A program made the translations under genes and the position numbers. 64,000 nucleotides of DNA from JABDIY01 sp963803875. Its GTDB lineage: Bacteria > Actinomycetota > Acidimicrobiia > Acidimicrobiales > SZUA-35. The stretch lies in assembly GCA_963803875.1 (NCBI GenBank), contig CAWDOA010000009.1, positions 124,001-188,000 on the forward strand, in the 5' to 3' direction. Below the pieces are notes generated by a model, which worked only from the letters and a program-made list of their open reading frames with translations, was not told where the DNA came from and did not search any database. Positions 9,152 to 21,817 of this stretch are shown in pieces. Each line of letters opens with the position of its first letter. Position 1 is the stretch's first letter.

Positions 9152-9579
9152 TGAAGGCACAGGTTCGAGGTGAGATCGGAAGCCGGCGGGCGGCCCGCGA
9201 GAACGCGGTCGAACTCGGCTACGAACAGCAGATGCGGGGCATGTCCGTTGCGGAGCTGCTTGCCGATCGTGTGTTGCCGCCCGATGAACTGACCACCCGG
9301 ATACTCACCGATGCCGAGATCCATCGGGTCGAGGCAGACAGACTGATCGAGAATGCGTCAGAGCATTGGGACCTTCACCGGATGCCGGTCATGGATCTCA
9401 CGGTCCTGCGCCTCGCAGTTGCCGAGTTGATCGAAGCGAAGACCCCACCTGGCGTGGTCATCGCCGAGACCGTGTATCTCACGGGGTTGTTCTCAACCGA
9501 GGAGAGCAGCCGGTTCGTGAACGGCATACTCGGAACGATCAACCGCCAACTCAACGAAGCCGACGAGGTCCTGCCCTGA
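9151..9579 (+). CDS. nusB: Transcription antitermination factor NusB
   Basis: 142 residues, all-helical NusB fold. Signatures are RRAARENAVELGYEQQ at the N-terminus, LRLAVAELIEAKTPPGVVIAETV and FVNGILGTI near the C-terminus. It binds boxA RNA with NusE (S10) in rRNA antitermination. One-base stop/start overlap with efp shows coupling. Confidence 0.95.
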   Translation: MKAQVRGEIGSRRAARENAVELGYEQQMRGMSVAELLADRVLPPDELTTRILTDAEIHRVEADRLIENASEHWDLHRMPVMDLTVLRLAVAELIEAKTPPGVVIAETVYLTGLFSTEESSRFVNGILGTINRQLNEADEVLP

Positions 9580-9602
9580 GCCCATCGGACTAGCCTGCCT
9601 GA

Positions 9603-10391
9603 ATGCGTGAGAACACTCTGAAGTCGGCTTGGCTACGAGGCGAGGACACGGTCGGAGTCTGGATATCGGGAACCGACCCTCTTGTGGCACGCAAGCTGGC
9701 TCGCAGTGGTGCCGATTACGTGTGTATCGACATGCAGCACGGCACGGCCGACTATCCGCAGACTCTTGCAATGCTCATGGCGATGGAGGGCGGGTCGGCG
9801 GTACCGATTGTTCGCGTCCCTTGGAACGAACCGGGAATCATCGGCCGAGTCCTGGATGCTGGTGCCATGGGCGTGATCGTTCCCATGGTGAACTCGGTGG
9901 CAGAGGCTGAGGCGGCGGTGGCGGCCTGCAAATATCCACCGCTGGGAACGCGGAGCAATGGGCCGATCGTCGCAGCGGATGCCCTCGGACCCGACTACGG
10001 GGCTGAGGCGAACGAACACATCGTGTGTATTCCGATGATCGAAACCGTTGAGGCGCTCGGGGTCGTCGATCACATCGCACGGGTTCCCGGCATCGATGCG
10101 TTCTATGTCGGACCTGCCGACATGAGCCGATCGCTCGGAATCCCGCCGAGCCTCGAACAGATGGACCAGCCGTTCCTCGATGCCTGCCAGCGGATCATCG
10201 AGGTAGCCAGGGCGAATGGAATCGCTCCCGGAGTGCACAGCACTCCGGCGCTGAGCGTTGAGCGCCTGGAGTTTGGCTTCCAGATGGTTACTGTGACCAG
10301 CGATGTTCAGGCGGCGCAGCTGTTTGTGGCCTCCTCGGTGGAGGCGGTGAAGCAGGGTCGAACCGCCGGAGGTTCTGTCTCGGATTACTAG
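9603..10391 (+). CDS. HpcH/HpaI-type class II aldolase/citrate lyase family protein
   Basis: 262 residues, TIM barrel. The family residues are visible: DMQHG with the catalytic His, VRVPWN with the phosphate/pyruvate Arg, PMIETVEALGVVD with a metal Glu, and FYVGPADMSRSLG with the second metal ligand. Members cleave 4-hydroxy-2-oxo acids to pyruvate and an aldehyde. The substrate cannot be read from the sequence. It sits between nusB and the pyr operon as an insertion in an otherwise conserved order. Confidence 0.88.
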   Translation: MRENTLKSAWLRGEDTVGVWISGTDPLVARKLARSGADYVCIDMQHGTADYPQTLAMLMAMEGGSAVPIVRVPWNEPGIIGRVLDAGAMGVIVPMVNSVAEAEAAVAACKYPPLGTRSNGPIVAADALGPDYGAEANEHIVCIPMIETVEALGVVDHIARVPGIDAFYVGPADMSRSLGIPPSLEQMDQPFLDACQRIIEVARANGIAPGVHSTPALSVERLEFGFQMVTVTSDVQAAQLFVASSVEAVKQGRTAGGSVSDY

Positions 10392-10472
10392 CCGTTTTTG
10401 GTCGTCTCCACACTCCCCAATGCACCGCTCCTGACCCTCCTCGACGATAGAGTGTGGGTGCAGAACCGTGAA

Positions 10473-10491
10473 ATGAGTCCGAGAGGCTCAT
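10473..10491 (+). promoter_or_regulatory. Putative PyrR-binding hairpin in the pyr leader
   Basis: ATGAG (10473-10477) pairs with CTCAT (10487-10491) around the loop TCCGAGAGG. This closely resembles the PyrR binding loop of pyr leaders (UCC...GAGG with flanking stem); as recalled, the usual loop is one base longer. It lies 17 bases before the ATG of a short leader ORF and next to its Shine-Dalgarno, and about 90 bases before pyrR. PyrR with UMP bound would be expected to stabilise it and lower pyr expression. Confidence 0.75.
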
Positions 10492-10508
10492 ACGGACCAG
10501 GAGACACA

Positions 10509-10541
10509 ATGAATCACCCCGGCGATGGCCATCATGGCTGA
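10509..10541 (+). CDS. Possible 10-codon pyr leader peptide
   Basis: ATG 10509 is preceded at ideal distance by AGGAG (10499-10503), the best ribosome site in the leader. It encodes MNHPGDGHHG and stops at 10541, seventeen bases before the terminator-like palindrome. The codons are not pyrimidine-specific in any obvious way. Translation of it would place ribosomes between the PyrR hairpin and the terminator. It overlaps alternative upstream ATGs of pyrR (10525, 10534) in another frame. Confidence 0.45.
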   Translation: MNHPGDGHHG

Positions 10542-10557
10542 ACGCGAACGTCAACTC

Positions 10558-10580
10558 ACGCCCCCGTACGGGGGCGTTTT
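10558..10580 (+). terminator. Terminator/attenuator-like palindrome before pyrR
   Basis: A perfect 20-base palindrome at 10558-10577 forms an 8-bp stem (ACGCCCCC with GGGGGCGT, loop GTAC). The final T of the stem plus 10578-10580 make a four-T run. It ends one base before GTG 10582, the pyrR start that best matches family length. The GGGGG arm could also act as the pyrR ribosome site, so folding would block translation as well as transcription. Confidence 0.65.
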
Positions 10581-10581
10581 C

Positions 10582-11108
10582 GTGCCACGAAGCACTGTGC
10601 TCGACCGTGCCGCGGTAGCCAGAGCCGTTCGCCGGATGGCTCACGAGATCATCGAACGGAACGAAGGACTCGAAAACGTCTGTGTCGTGGGGCTCCAGAC
10701 CGGCGGCGTGCCGTTTGCGTCGGCGATCGTGCGTCAGTTGGCCGAGATCGAGGGGACCGATGTTCCGTTCGGAAAACTCGATGTTGCCTTCTACCGCGAC
10801 GACATCAACCTACGACCGGTGCTTCCCGAGGCGGTGACCGATATCCCCTTCGACGTCGACCGAAAACTGTGATTCTGGTGGACGATGTGCTCTTCACCGG
10901 CCGCACGATTCGGGCTGCGCTCGACGCATTGATCGATCAGGGCCGGGCTCGTGCAGTTCAGCTGGCAGTCATGGTCGATCGAGGGCATCGCGAGCTGCCG
11001 ATCCGACCGGATTTTGTCGGCAAGAACCTTCCCACCCGCCGGATCGAAGTGGTGAACGCCACCATGGACAGCGTTGAACTGGGCGAGATGCAAAAGGGGC
11101 ACCAGTGA
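10582..11108 (+). CDS. pyrR: PyrR: pyr operon regulator/uracil phosphoribosyltransferase, frameshifted at an A-run
   Basis: Binds pyr mRNA in response to UMP and usually has weak UPRTase activity. From GTG 10582 the start STVLDRAAVARAVRRMAHEI aligns with the normal PyrR N-terminus. ATGs at 10525 and 10534 would add a leader-encoded extension running through the palindrome. The first frame ends at TGA 10870-10872 after FDVDRKL. The PRPP loop VILVDDVLFTGRT continues in the -1 frame to 11108. One more A in AAAA at 10862-10865 gives DRKTVILVDDVLFTGRT, the normal sequence, and about 175 residues. The stop overlaps pyrB (GTGA). Confidence 0.88.
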
Positions 11109-12163
11109 ACCAGCTACTCTCCGTCGATGATCTGAGCCCATCCGATATACGAGGGCTGCTCGATCTTGCAGCCAGTTTCACCGAGGTTCAGAAACGTTCG
11201 GTTCCCAAGGTCCCTGCGCTTCGGGGCAAGACCGTAGTGCTGGCGTTCTTCGAAGATTCCACCCGTACGCGATCCAGTTTCGACCTCGCAGCCCGGCGTC
11301 TGTCCGCCGATGTCGCAACCTTCGCAGCCGGTGCGTCCTCACTGAGCAAGGGTGAATCGCTGCGCGACACGGTGGAGACGATCACGGCTATGGGAGTCGA
11401 TGCGATCGTTGTTCGACATCCTCACCCCGGTGTTCCCGCGGCAATCAGTAGGTACACCACCGCATCCATCGTGAACGCCGGCGACGGTCGGCATCAGCAC
11501 CCGACCCAGGCTTTACTCGATGCGTACACCCTTCAGAATGCGCTCGGTGAGATCGAGGGTCGCCGCATTCTGCTGTGCGGCGACATCCTGAACAGTCGAG
11601 TGGCTCGATCCAATATCGCCCTGTTCACCAAACTCGGAGCCGAGGTTGTGGTCTGTGGTCCACGCACCCTCCTACCTCCAGCCACGAACAACGAGATGTT
11701 CGGTCACCCTGTCACGGTGGTCGCCGACCTCGATGAGGTGATCGAAACCGTAGACGTGGCCTACATGCTTCGGATTCAGAAGGAACGAATCGCCGAGTCG
11801 GTGATCCCCAGCATTCGGGAGTACCGCACGGTGTACGGCCTCACCGCAGAGCGAGCAGCACGAATGGCGCCCCATGCGGTTGTCATGCACCCCGGACCGA
11901 TGAATCGCGGCGTCGAGATCGACGCCGTCGTGGCCGACAGTGAACGATCACTCATAACTCAGCAGGTCGCCAACGGAGTCGTTGTCCGGATGGCGGTTCT
12001 CTTTCAGTTGCTGGGGCCGGGACAGTTCGCTTCTGGATCTGAATCCACCCGGGGTGATCAGACCATCGTCGAGGATCTGAACCTTGCCGACACAAAGAAT
12101 CTCGAACCTGAACCCAGCCAAACGGCGATCTCAGACACAGACCAAATGGAGGGCATCGGATGA
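11105..12163 (+). CDS. pyrB: Aspartate carbamoyltransferase catalytic subunit
   Basis: Makes carbamoyl-aspartate, the committed pyrimidine step. Carbamoyl-phosphate contacts are STRTRSSF, SKGESLRDT and HPTQALLD; the aspartate site has HPGPMNRG. GTG start overlaps the pyrR stop. At 352 residues it is about 40 longer than usual: the extra C-terminal part (from about 312) is polar, rich in Glu, Thr and Ser, and looks disordered. No pyrI regulatory subunit is present, as is normal for actinobacteria. Confidence 0.96.
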   Translation: MNQLLSVDDLSPSDIRGLLDLAASFTEVQKRSVPKVPALRGKTVVLAFFEDSTRTRSSFDLAARRLSADVATFAAGASSLSKGESLRDTVETITAMGVDAIVVRHPHPGVPAAISRYTTASIVNAGDGRHQHPTQALLDAYTLQNALGEIEGRRILLCGDILNSRVARSNIALFTKLGAEVVVCGPRTLLPPATNNEMFGHPVTVVADLDEVIETVDVAYMLRIQKERIAESVIPSIREYRTVYGLTAERAARMAPHAVVMHPGPMNRGVEIDAVVADSERSLITQQVANGVVVRMAVLFQLLGPGQFASGSESTRGDQTIVEDLNLADTKNLEPEPSQTAISDTDQMEGIG

Positions 12164-13451
12164 CCACACTGGTACTCAAGGACGGACGCCTCGTCGACAG
12201 CAACGGCGATCGCACTGCCGATGTCGTACTGGATCAATCGACCGGGCGGATCACCGGTGTGGGTCGCGGTCTGGCCGCTGATCACGAAATCGACTGTGAC
12301 GGTCTGGTGATATCTCCCGGCTTTGTCGACCTCCACGTCCATCTCCGGGAACCTGGGCTCGAGGCCGCCGAGACGATTCTCACCGGCAGTCGAGCAGCGG
12401 TGCGAGGTGGGTTCACGGGCATTGTGGCCATGCCGAACACAACGCCCACGACCGACTCTGTGGCAGTGGTCGAACAGGTGCTCAGCGCAGGTCGTCGAGC
12501 GCTGTGCGAGGTAGTACCCTCCGCCGCCATTTCTGTGGACCGAAAGGGAGTTCAGCTCAGTCCGATGGCCGAGTTGATGGGCGTCGGAGTGCGGATATTC
12601 ACCGATGACGGCAACGGGGTTCAGGACGCAAAGTTCATGCGATCCGCGCTCGAGTATGCCGGCGGCCTTCCCGATCGGGGTCGCAGGGTCGTGCTGGCCC
12701 AGCATTGCGAGGTCGAGGCCCTCTCCAAAGGTGGCGTCATGAACGAGGGCGAGTGGTCGGCTCGCCTCGGCCTGGGCGGACAGCCGTCGGAAGCCGAGGA
12801 CCTCATGGTGATGCGCGATATTGCACTCTCGAGGCTGACCGGCGTGCACGTTCACTTCCAGCATGTCTCCACCGCGGGCGCGGTTGCCATGGTCAGGGCG
12901 GCCAAGGCGGGAGGGCTGTCGGTGTCGGCGGAGGCCACCCCTCACCACTTCAGCCTCACCGAGGCATGCTGCGAGGGATTCGATCCGGTGTTCAAGGTCC
13001 ACCCGCCGCTGCGAACCGAAGCCGACAGAGAAGCGGTGAAGGAGGGTCTCCGCGACGGCACCATCGATGCGATCGCCACCGACCATGCTCCCCACACTCC
13101 AGAGTCAAAGGAGCGGTCCTTCGATGACGCGCCTCCTGGGATGTTGGGCCTGGAGACCGCATTTGCGTTGGCCCATGAAGAACTCGGCCTTCCCCTACCC
13201 GAGCTGCTCTCGTTGCTCACTCACCGGCCGGCCCAGATCGCCGGTATCACCGAGACTCAAGGGGCGGCGCTGGCCGAGGGTCGACTGGCCAATGTGACGG
13301 TTCTGGACCTCGATCACGAATGGCAGGTTGTGGGTCGAGACATGGCCAGTCTGGCATCGAATACACCCTTCGAGGGCCGGAAGCTCCGCGGCAAGGCTCG
13401 TCATACCTTCTACAACGGCGAACAGGTTCTCGCTGATTTCACGGTGACTCG

Positions 13452-13455
<4 letters not shown>
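12160..13455 (+). CDS. pyrC: Dihydroorotase (class I)
   Basis: 431 residues, zinc amidohydrolase that cyclises carbamoyl-aspartate. Metal site motifs are HVHLREPG at 59-66, AQHCEVEAL, HVHFQHVST and ATDHAPHT. ATG overlaps the pyrB stop by four bases, and its own stop overlaps carA in the same way. Typical class I length for the PyrB-associated enzyme. Confidence 0.96.
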
Positions 13456-17902
<4,447 letters not shown>

Positions 17903-17904
17903 GC

Positions 17905-18846
17905 ATGGCCGACATCGCCACGACCGTCGGCTCGGTGCGGCTGAGCGCTCCGGTCATGCCGGCGTCAGGAACCGGAGGCCACGGTGCCGAGCTCGGAGCG
18001 TTCGGGGACTTGGCAGACCTGGGAGCCGTGGTTGTCAAGTCGCTGCTCCCGATCCCATGGGCTGGCAATGCGTCGATCCGGGTTCATCAGACTGCGAGCG
18101 GCATGATCAATTCTGTGGGTCTGCAGGGCCCCGGTATTGCAGTGTGGGCGGCTGAGGACCTGCCAGCTCTTATCGAAGCCGGTGCGTCGGTGGTGGTGTC
18201 GATCTGGGGTCGATCGGTGGAGGAATACGAGGAAGCGGCCGGGATGGTGGCAAACCTCCCCGAGGAAGTCGTCGCTGTCGAAGTGAACATCAGCTGCCCG
18301 AACACCGAAAAGGGCAATGAACTATTTGCTCACTCGGTCGACGCAACGTCGGCGGTCCTTTCAGCGACCTCGGGGGCCAACCGGCCGCGCTGGGCCAAGC
18401 TGAGCCCGAACGCCGGACCATTACTCACCCCTGTTGCCAAGGCTGCGATTCAAGGCGGGGCCGAAGCCTTGACGGTTTCCAACACGTACTTGGGACTCAG
18501 CGTTGATCCGCTCACCAGAAGACCTCGGTTGGGAAACGGAGCAGGAGGAGTGTCGGGTCCCGCAATCCATCCGCTGGCTGTGAAGGCTGTAGCCGAAGTG
18601 CATCGAGCCCTTCCCACCGCACCCATCGTTGCGGCCGGTGGAGTTGCAACGGTCGATGACGTGGTGGAATTCGCACTGGTCGGCGCTTCGGCGGTGCAGG
18701 TCGGAACCATGAATTTTGCGGATCCACGAACCTGTTTTCGCCTCACGGAAGAGCTGGCGGTGTGGTGTGATGCCGAGGGAGTGCCGCGCTTCACCGATCT
18801 GATCGGACAGGCCGACTTGACACCGCTGCCGCCACCGGTGCTGTAG
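17905..18846 (+). CDS. pyrD: Dihydroorotate dehydrogenase, class 1-like
   Basis: About 313 residues from ATG 17905, two bases after the carB stop; a longer in-frame ATG at 17839 would lie inside carB. The FMN barrel starts with VRLSAPVMPASGTGGHG. The catalytic base is Cys in VNISCPNTE, which marks class 1 cytosolic enzymes, unlike the membrane class 2 enzymes with Ser common in other actinobacteria. Phosphate loop: PIVAAGGVATVDD. Class 1B enzymes need a PyrK partner; none is next to it. Confidence 0.92.
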   Translation: MADIATTVGSVRLSAPVMPASGTGGHGAELGAFGDLADLGAVVVKSLLPIPWAGNASIRVHQTASGMINSVGLQGPGIAVWAAEDLPALIEAGASVVVSIWGRSVEEYEEAAGMVANLPEEVVAVEVNISCPNTEKGNELFAHSVDATSAVLSATSGANRPRWAKLSPNAGPLLTPVAKAAIQGGAEALTVSNTYLGLSVDPLTRRPRLGNGAGGVSGPAIHPLAVKAVAEVHRALPTAPIVAAGGVATVDDVVEFALVGASAVQVGTMNFADPRTCFRLTEELAVWCDAEGVPRFTDLIGQADLTPLPPPVL

Positions 18847-18851
18847 CTCGA

Positions 18852-19559
18852 TCAGGTGAGCACGAATCGGATGCGCTTGTTGCCGCCCCCCTTCGACTCG
18901 GTCTTGGTTATCTCGAAGTGGCCGATTTCTCCGGTCGATCCCACGTGAGTTCCGCCGTCGGCCTGTTTGTCGAGACCGACGATGTCAACGACACGGATCT
19001 CGGACACCGATTCGGGGATGAGGTTCACTTTGGTCCGCAGTAGATCGGCGTCTTCGACCGCGGTATCCCGCGGCAGGAAGCTGACCTCGATCTTCCGATC
19101 GGCGTCGATTTCTTGATTCACGGCCGCAGTGATGTCTGCCGCGAAGTTCTCGGGGAGTACCCCGAAATCAAAATCGATTCTGGCCTTGAGAGGCTCCATG
19201 TTGTTGCCGGTCGATGCCACCCCGTAGCGGTTGTAGACCACGCCGCCCAGGACATGCATTGCTGAGTGGGTTCGCATCAGTTGGTGGCGGCGGTCGCTGT
19301 CGATCTCTCCGGTGACGACGGTTCCAACCGGCGGCATGTCGCCCTCTATGTGGTGCCAGACCTGTCCGTCTTTCTTGCGAACGTCGGTCACTGCGGCCTC
19401 GCCGCCATCCCAGGAGAGTTTCCCGACATCGGCAGGCTGGCCACCCCCGAGGACGTAGAACACGGTTGCATCCAACTCGACCTTGCCGTCGTCGATATTG
19501 GTTACTGTCGACTGCAGGGTTGTGAGGCTGGCGTCGCGGAGGTAAACGAGGTCGGTCAT
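18852..19559 (-). CDS. Alanyl-tRNA editing protein, AlaX-like
   Basis: 235 residues from ATG 19559; an ATG 27 bases upstream is less likely. Free-standing editing domain that deacylates Ser- or Gly-tRNA(Ala). Family motifs: FYVLGGGQPADVG, the zinc HxxxH in RTHSAMHVLG, and QADGGTHVGSTGEIG near the C-terminus with the second His. It is convergent with pyrD (five-base gap) and splits pyrD from pyrF. Confidence 0.9.
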   Translation of the reverse strand: MTDLVYLRDASLTTLQSTVTNIDDGKVELDATVFYVLGGGQPADVGKLSWDGGEAAVTDVRKKDGQVWHHIEGDMPPVGTVVTGEIDSDRRHQLMRTHSAMHVLGGVVYNRYGVASTGNNMEPLKARIDFDFGVLPENFAADITAAVNQEIDADRKIEVSFLPRDTAVEDADLLRTKVNLIPESVSEIRVVDIVGLDKQADGGTHVGSTGEIGHFEITKTESKGGGNKRIRFVLT

Positions 19560-19785
19560 CCCATGGTTGTAGTCGCCTGTGCACAACCTCTACAAGCCAT
19601 GTCAACTGCTTGCCAGAACATGCTCTGCGGCTCTCGCCAACCTGACCGTGAGTCTCACAAGCACCGCGCACCGGCCGATTGGGTCGGGTATGAACGGCGC
19701 CGCCGGGCTCGGCTGAGATTGGGCAAACCACCAGCACGGCGACCTGATCTACTAACGTCTCGGCGGGACGTTTGAAGGAGAACCT

Positions 19786-20493
19786 ATGTCCACTGATGCA
19801 ACCGGCGGGCTTCCCGCAGCTCTTCGCGAAAAGATGGCGCTGGCGCTCGACGTCGATGATCTCGTTCAGGCGAATCGATTGGCGCGCGATCTCAAGCCGT
19901 GGTTCGGAGTGGCCAAGATCGGCCTGGAGCTCTACACCGCTGCCGGTCCAGATGCGATCGGTGCCGTGATCGATCAGGGCATGGATGTGTTCCTGGACCT
20001 CAAGTTGCACGACATTCCCACCACCGTCAAAAAGGCAGCCAGAGTCGCCGGCGCGCTGGGGGTCAGCTATCTCACGATGCATGCCCACGGTGGTGCGGCC
20101 ATGTTGCGGGCCGGGGCCGAAGGGTTGGCCGAAGGCGCCGCCAATGCCGGTCTCGCCCCACCCACCGCCCTTGCTGTCACCGTTCTCACCAGCGACGACA
20201 CCGCTCCTGACCACATTGTGCCGCACCGACTTCGGCTGGCGATCGAGGCCGGATGTGGTGGAATCGTGTGCTCGGCGCGGGATCTCAAGAGTGTTGGAGA
20301 ACTCGCACCTCGAATCATCCGGGTGACGCCGGGAATCCGAGCGGCCGAGGGTGAACGACATGATCAACCCAAGGCAGTCACCCCCAGCGAAGCTCTCGAG
20401 TTGGGAGCAGACCTGCTCGTCATCGGTCGGGCCGTGACGGCCGCTTCTGATCCTGCAGCTGCGGCATCCTCCCTGTTCGCAGGCCTTGCATAA
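19786..20493 (+). CDS. pyrF: Orotidine-5'-phosphate decarboxylase (type 1)
   Basis: 235 residues. Active-site Asp-Lys-Asp array is in FLDLKLHDIPTTVKKA. Phosphate site: VTPGIR and LVIGRAVT. It is the short bacterial type 1 enzyme, unlike the longer type 2 enzyme of mycobacteria. A strong GAAGGAG ribosome site (19774-19780) precedes ATG 19786. Because alaX separates it from pyrD, it must have its own promoter in 19560-19785; no clear -35/-10 pair was identified. Confidence 0.95.
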   Translation: MSTDATGGLPAALREKMALALDVDDLVQANRLARDLKPWFGVAKIGLELYTAAGPDAIGAVIDQGMDVFLDLKLHDIPTTVKKAARVAGALGVSYLTMHAHGGAAMLRAGAEGLAEGAANAGLAPPTALAVTVLTSDDTAPDHIVPHRLRLAIEAGCGGIVCSARDLKSVGELAPRIIRVTPGIRAAEGERHDQPKAVTPSEALELGADLLVIGRAVTAASDPAAAASSLFAGLA

Positions 20494-20539
20494 CCGGGGG
20501 TGACTATCCCTTGCGTTTCAGTTCCATTACGGTAGTGCT

Positions 20540-20854
20540 ATGCCGACTCCTCCAAAGCTGACAGATGAACAACGGAAGGCCGCCCTGGCGAAGGCTGCTG
20601 AGGTCCGCAAGATCCGGTCCGAGATGAAACACCGCCTGAAGATGGGCAGTGTCACGTTGCCAGAGCTCCTCGATCAAGCCGATGCCGACGAGGTCATTGC
20701 GAAGATCAAGGTCCTTGCCGTTCTCGAATCGCTGCCCGGGGTGGGCAAGGTCGGGGCTCGTCGATCCATGGAAGATCTGGGGATCGCCGAATCTCGCCGG
20801 CTCTCCGGACTAGGCGCCAAGCAGCGGGCCGCGCTGTTGGAGGCATTCTCCTGA
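20540..20854 (+). CDS. mihF: Actinobacterial integration host factor mIHF
   Basis: 104 residues. Basic N-terminal helix region (LTDEQRKAALAKAAEVRKIRSEMKHRL) is followed by the helix-two turns-helix core with LESLPGVGKVGARRSMEDLGI, which binds DNA in mycobacterial mIHF. It is a nucleoid protein restricted to Actinomycetota and lies directly before gmk as in mycobacteria. (Motif read in two parts: LTDEQRKAAL and AEVRKIRSEM.). Confidence 0.95.
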   Translation: MPTPPKLTDEQRKAALAKAAEVRKIRSEMKHRLKMGSVTLPELLDQADADEVIAKIKVLAVLESLPGVGKVGARRSMEDLGIAESRRLSGLGAKQRAALLEAFS

Positions 20855-21396
20855 GCGGGCGGGTCGTCGTCGTCTCCGGTCCCGGCGGTGTCGGGAAGGG
20901 AACCGTGGTGGCGGCCCTGGTCAAGAAACATCCCGAGCTGTGGTTGAGCCGAAGCTGGACAACCCGCGAAAAACGTCCCGGTGAGTCAGACGATGCCTAC
21001 GTGTTCGTCTCGCGTGATGATTTCGTCGAGCGGATCGAAGCTGGCGGGTTTCTCGAATGGGCCGAGTTTCTCGGCAATCTTTATGGCACCCCCATTCCGA
21101 CCGCCCCCGAGGGTGCACACGTCATTCTCGAAATCGATGTGCAGGGTGCCCGCCAGGTCGCGAGGCTGGTCGACGACCCGATTTTGATCTTCATCGAGGC
21201 GCCGTCGCCGGAGGCTCAACAAGCTCGACTCGAGTATCGAGGTGACCCGCCCGAACAGGTTGCCGAACGAGTGGCCAAGGCGGCCGAGGAGGCTGACGCC
21301 GGCGCCGAACTCGGCGCCACGGTCGTTGTCAACCACACGGTCGAGGGGACCGTCGAGGAACTCCACCGCATCATTTCGGCCGCAGAGGCGACATAG
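20851..21396 (+). CDS. gmk: Guanylate kinase
   Basis: About 181 residues. The P-loop SGPGGVGKGT lies upstream of the first GTG (20905), so the true start must be earlier. CTG 20851, which overlaps the mihF stop (CTGA), or ATT 20845 are the only candidates; CTG is chosen. Other motifs: SRSWTTREKRPGE for GMP binding and YGTPIPTA, then LEIDVQGARQV. It phosphorylates GMP to GDP. The rare start codon may keep expression low relative to mihF. Confidence 0.92.
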   Translation: MSGRVVVVSGPGGVGKGTVVAALVKKHPELWLSRSWTTREKRPGESDDAYVFVSRDDFVERIEAGGFLEWAEFLGNLYGTPIPTAPEGAHVILEIDVQGARQVARLVDDPILIFIEAPSPEAQQARLEYRGDPPEQVAERVAKAAEEADAGAELGATVVVNHTVEGTVEELHRIISAAEAT

Positions 21397-21477
21397 GTCC
21401 CTTCAAACCCCGATCAGATCGCGTAGCTGGCGGTACACCGCCAAAAGACCGACTCTAGGCACTAGGCTGCACAGGTT

Positions 21478-21810
21478 ATGAGTGAGCGTACTGATTCGAT
21501 GATGGAGCCTTCGGTGGAGGAACTGATGGAGCGGGCGGACTCCAAGTTCGGGTTGTGCACCTTCGCTGCCACACGGGCCCGCCAAATCAACGCCTACTTC
21601 GGCGACCTGAACTCCGAGGGAGTTGGCACTCACGTGCCGCCTCAGGTTCCTTCCGTCGCACGCAAACCGCTCTCGATCGCCTTCGAAGAAATCGCGGCCG
21701 ACAAGATCCTTCGGGTCGAACGAGATCTCGAAGCTGAAGCGGAAGCCGCGGCAGCAGAGGCCCAGGCCGCAGCCGACGCGGCCGAGGCTGAAGCCGCTGA
21801 ACAGAAGTAA
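21478..21810 (+). CDS. rpoZ: RNA polymerase omega subunit
   Basis: 110 residues. Core motif: MMEPSVEELMERADSKFGLC then TRARQINAYF, followed by KPLSIAFEEIAADKI (read in parts). The C-terminal 30 residues are almost only Ala, Glu and Gln, a helical tail also seen in other actinobacterial omegas. It helps assemble RNA polymerase. Eight bases before coaBC. Confidence 0.94.
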   Translation: MSERTDSMMEPSVEELMERADSKFGLCTFAATRARQINAYFGDLNSEGVGTHVPPQVPSVARKPLSIAFEEIAADKILRVERDLEAEAEAAAAEAQAAADAAEAEAAEQK

Positions 21811-21817
21811 CGATCCC

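Noticed and set aside
12058..13095. 345-codon ORF antisense to pyrC
   Set aside because: Overlaps the metal-site motifs of dihydroorotase; no recognisable domain on the reverse strand.
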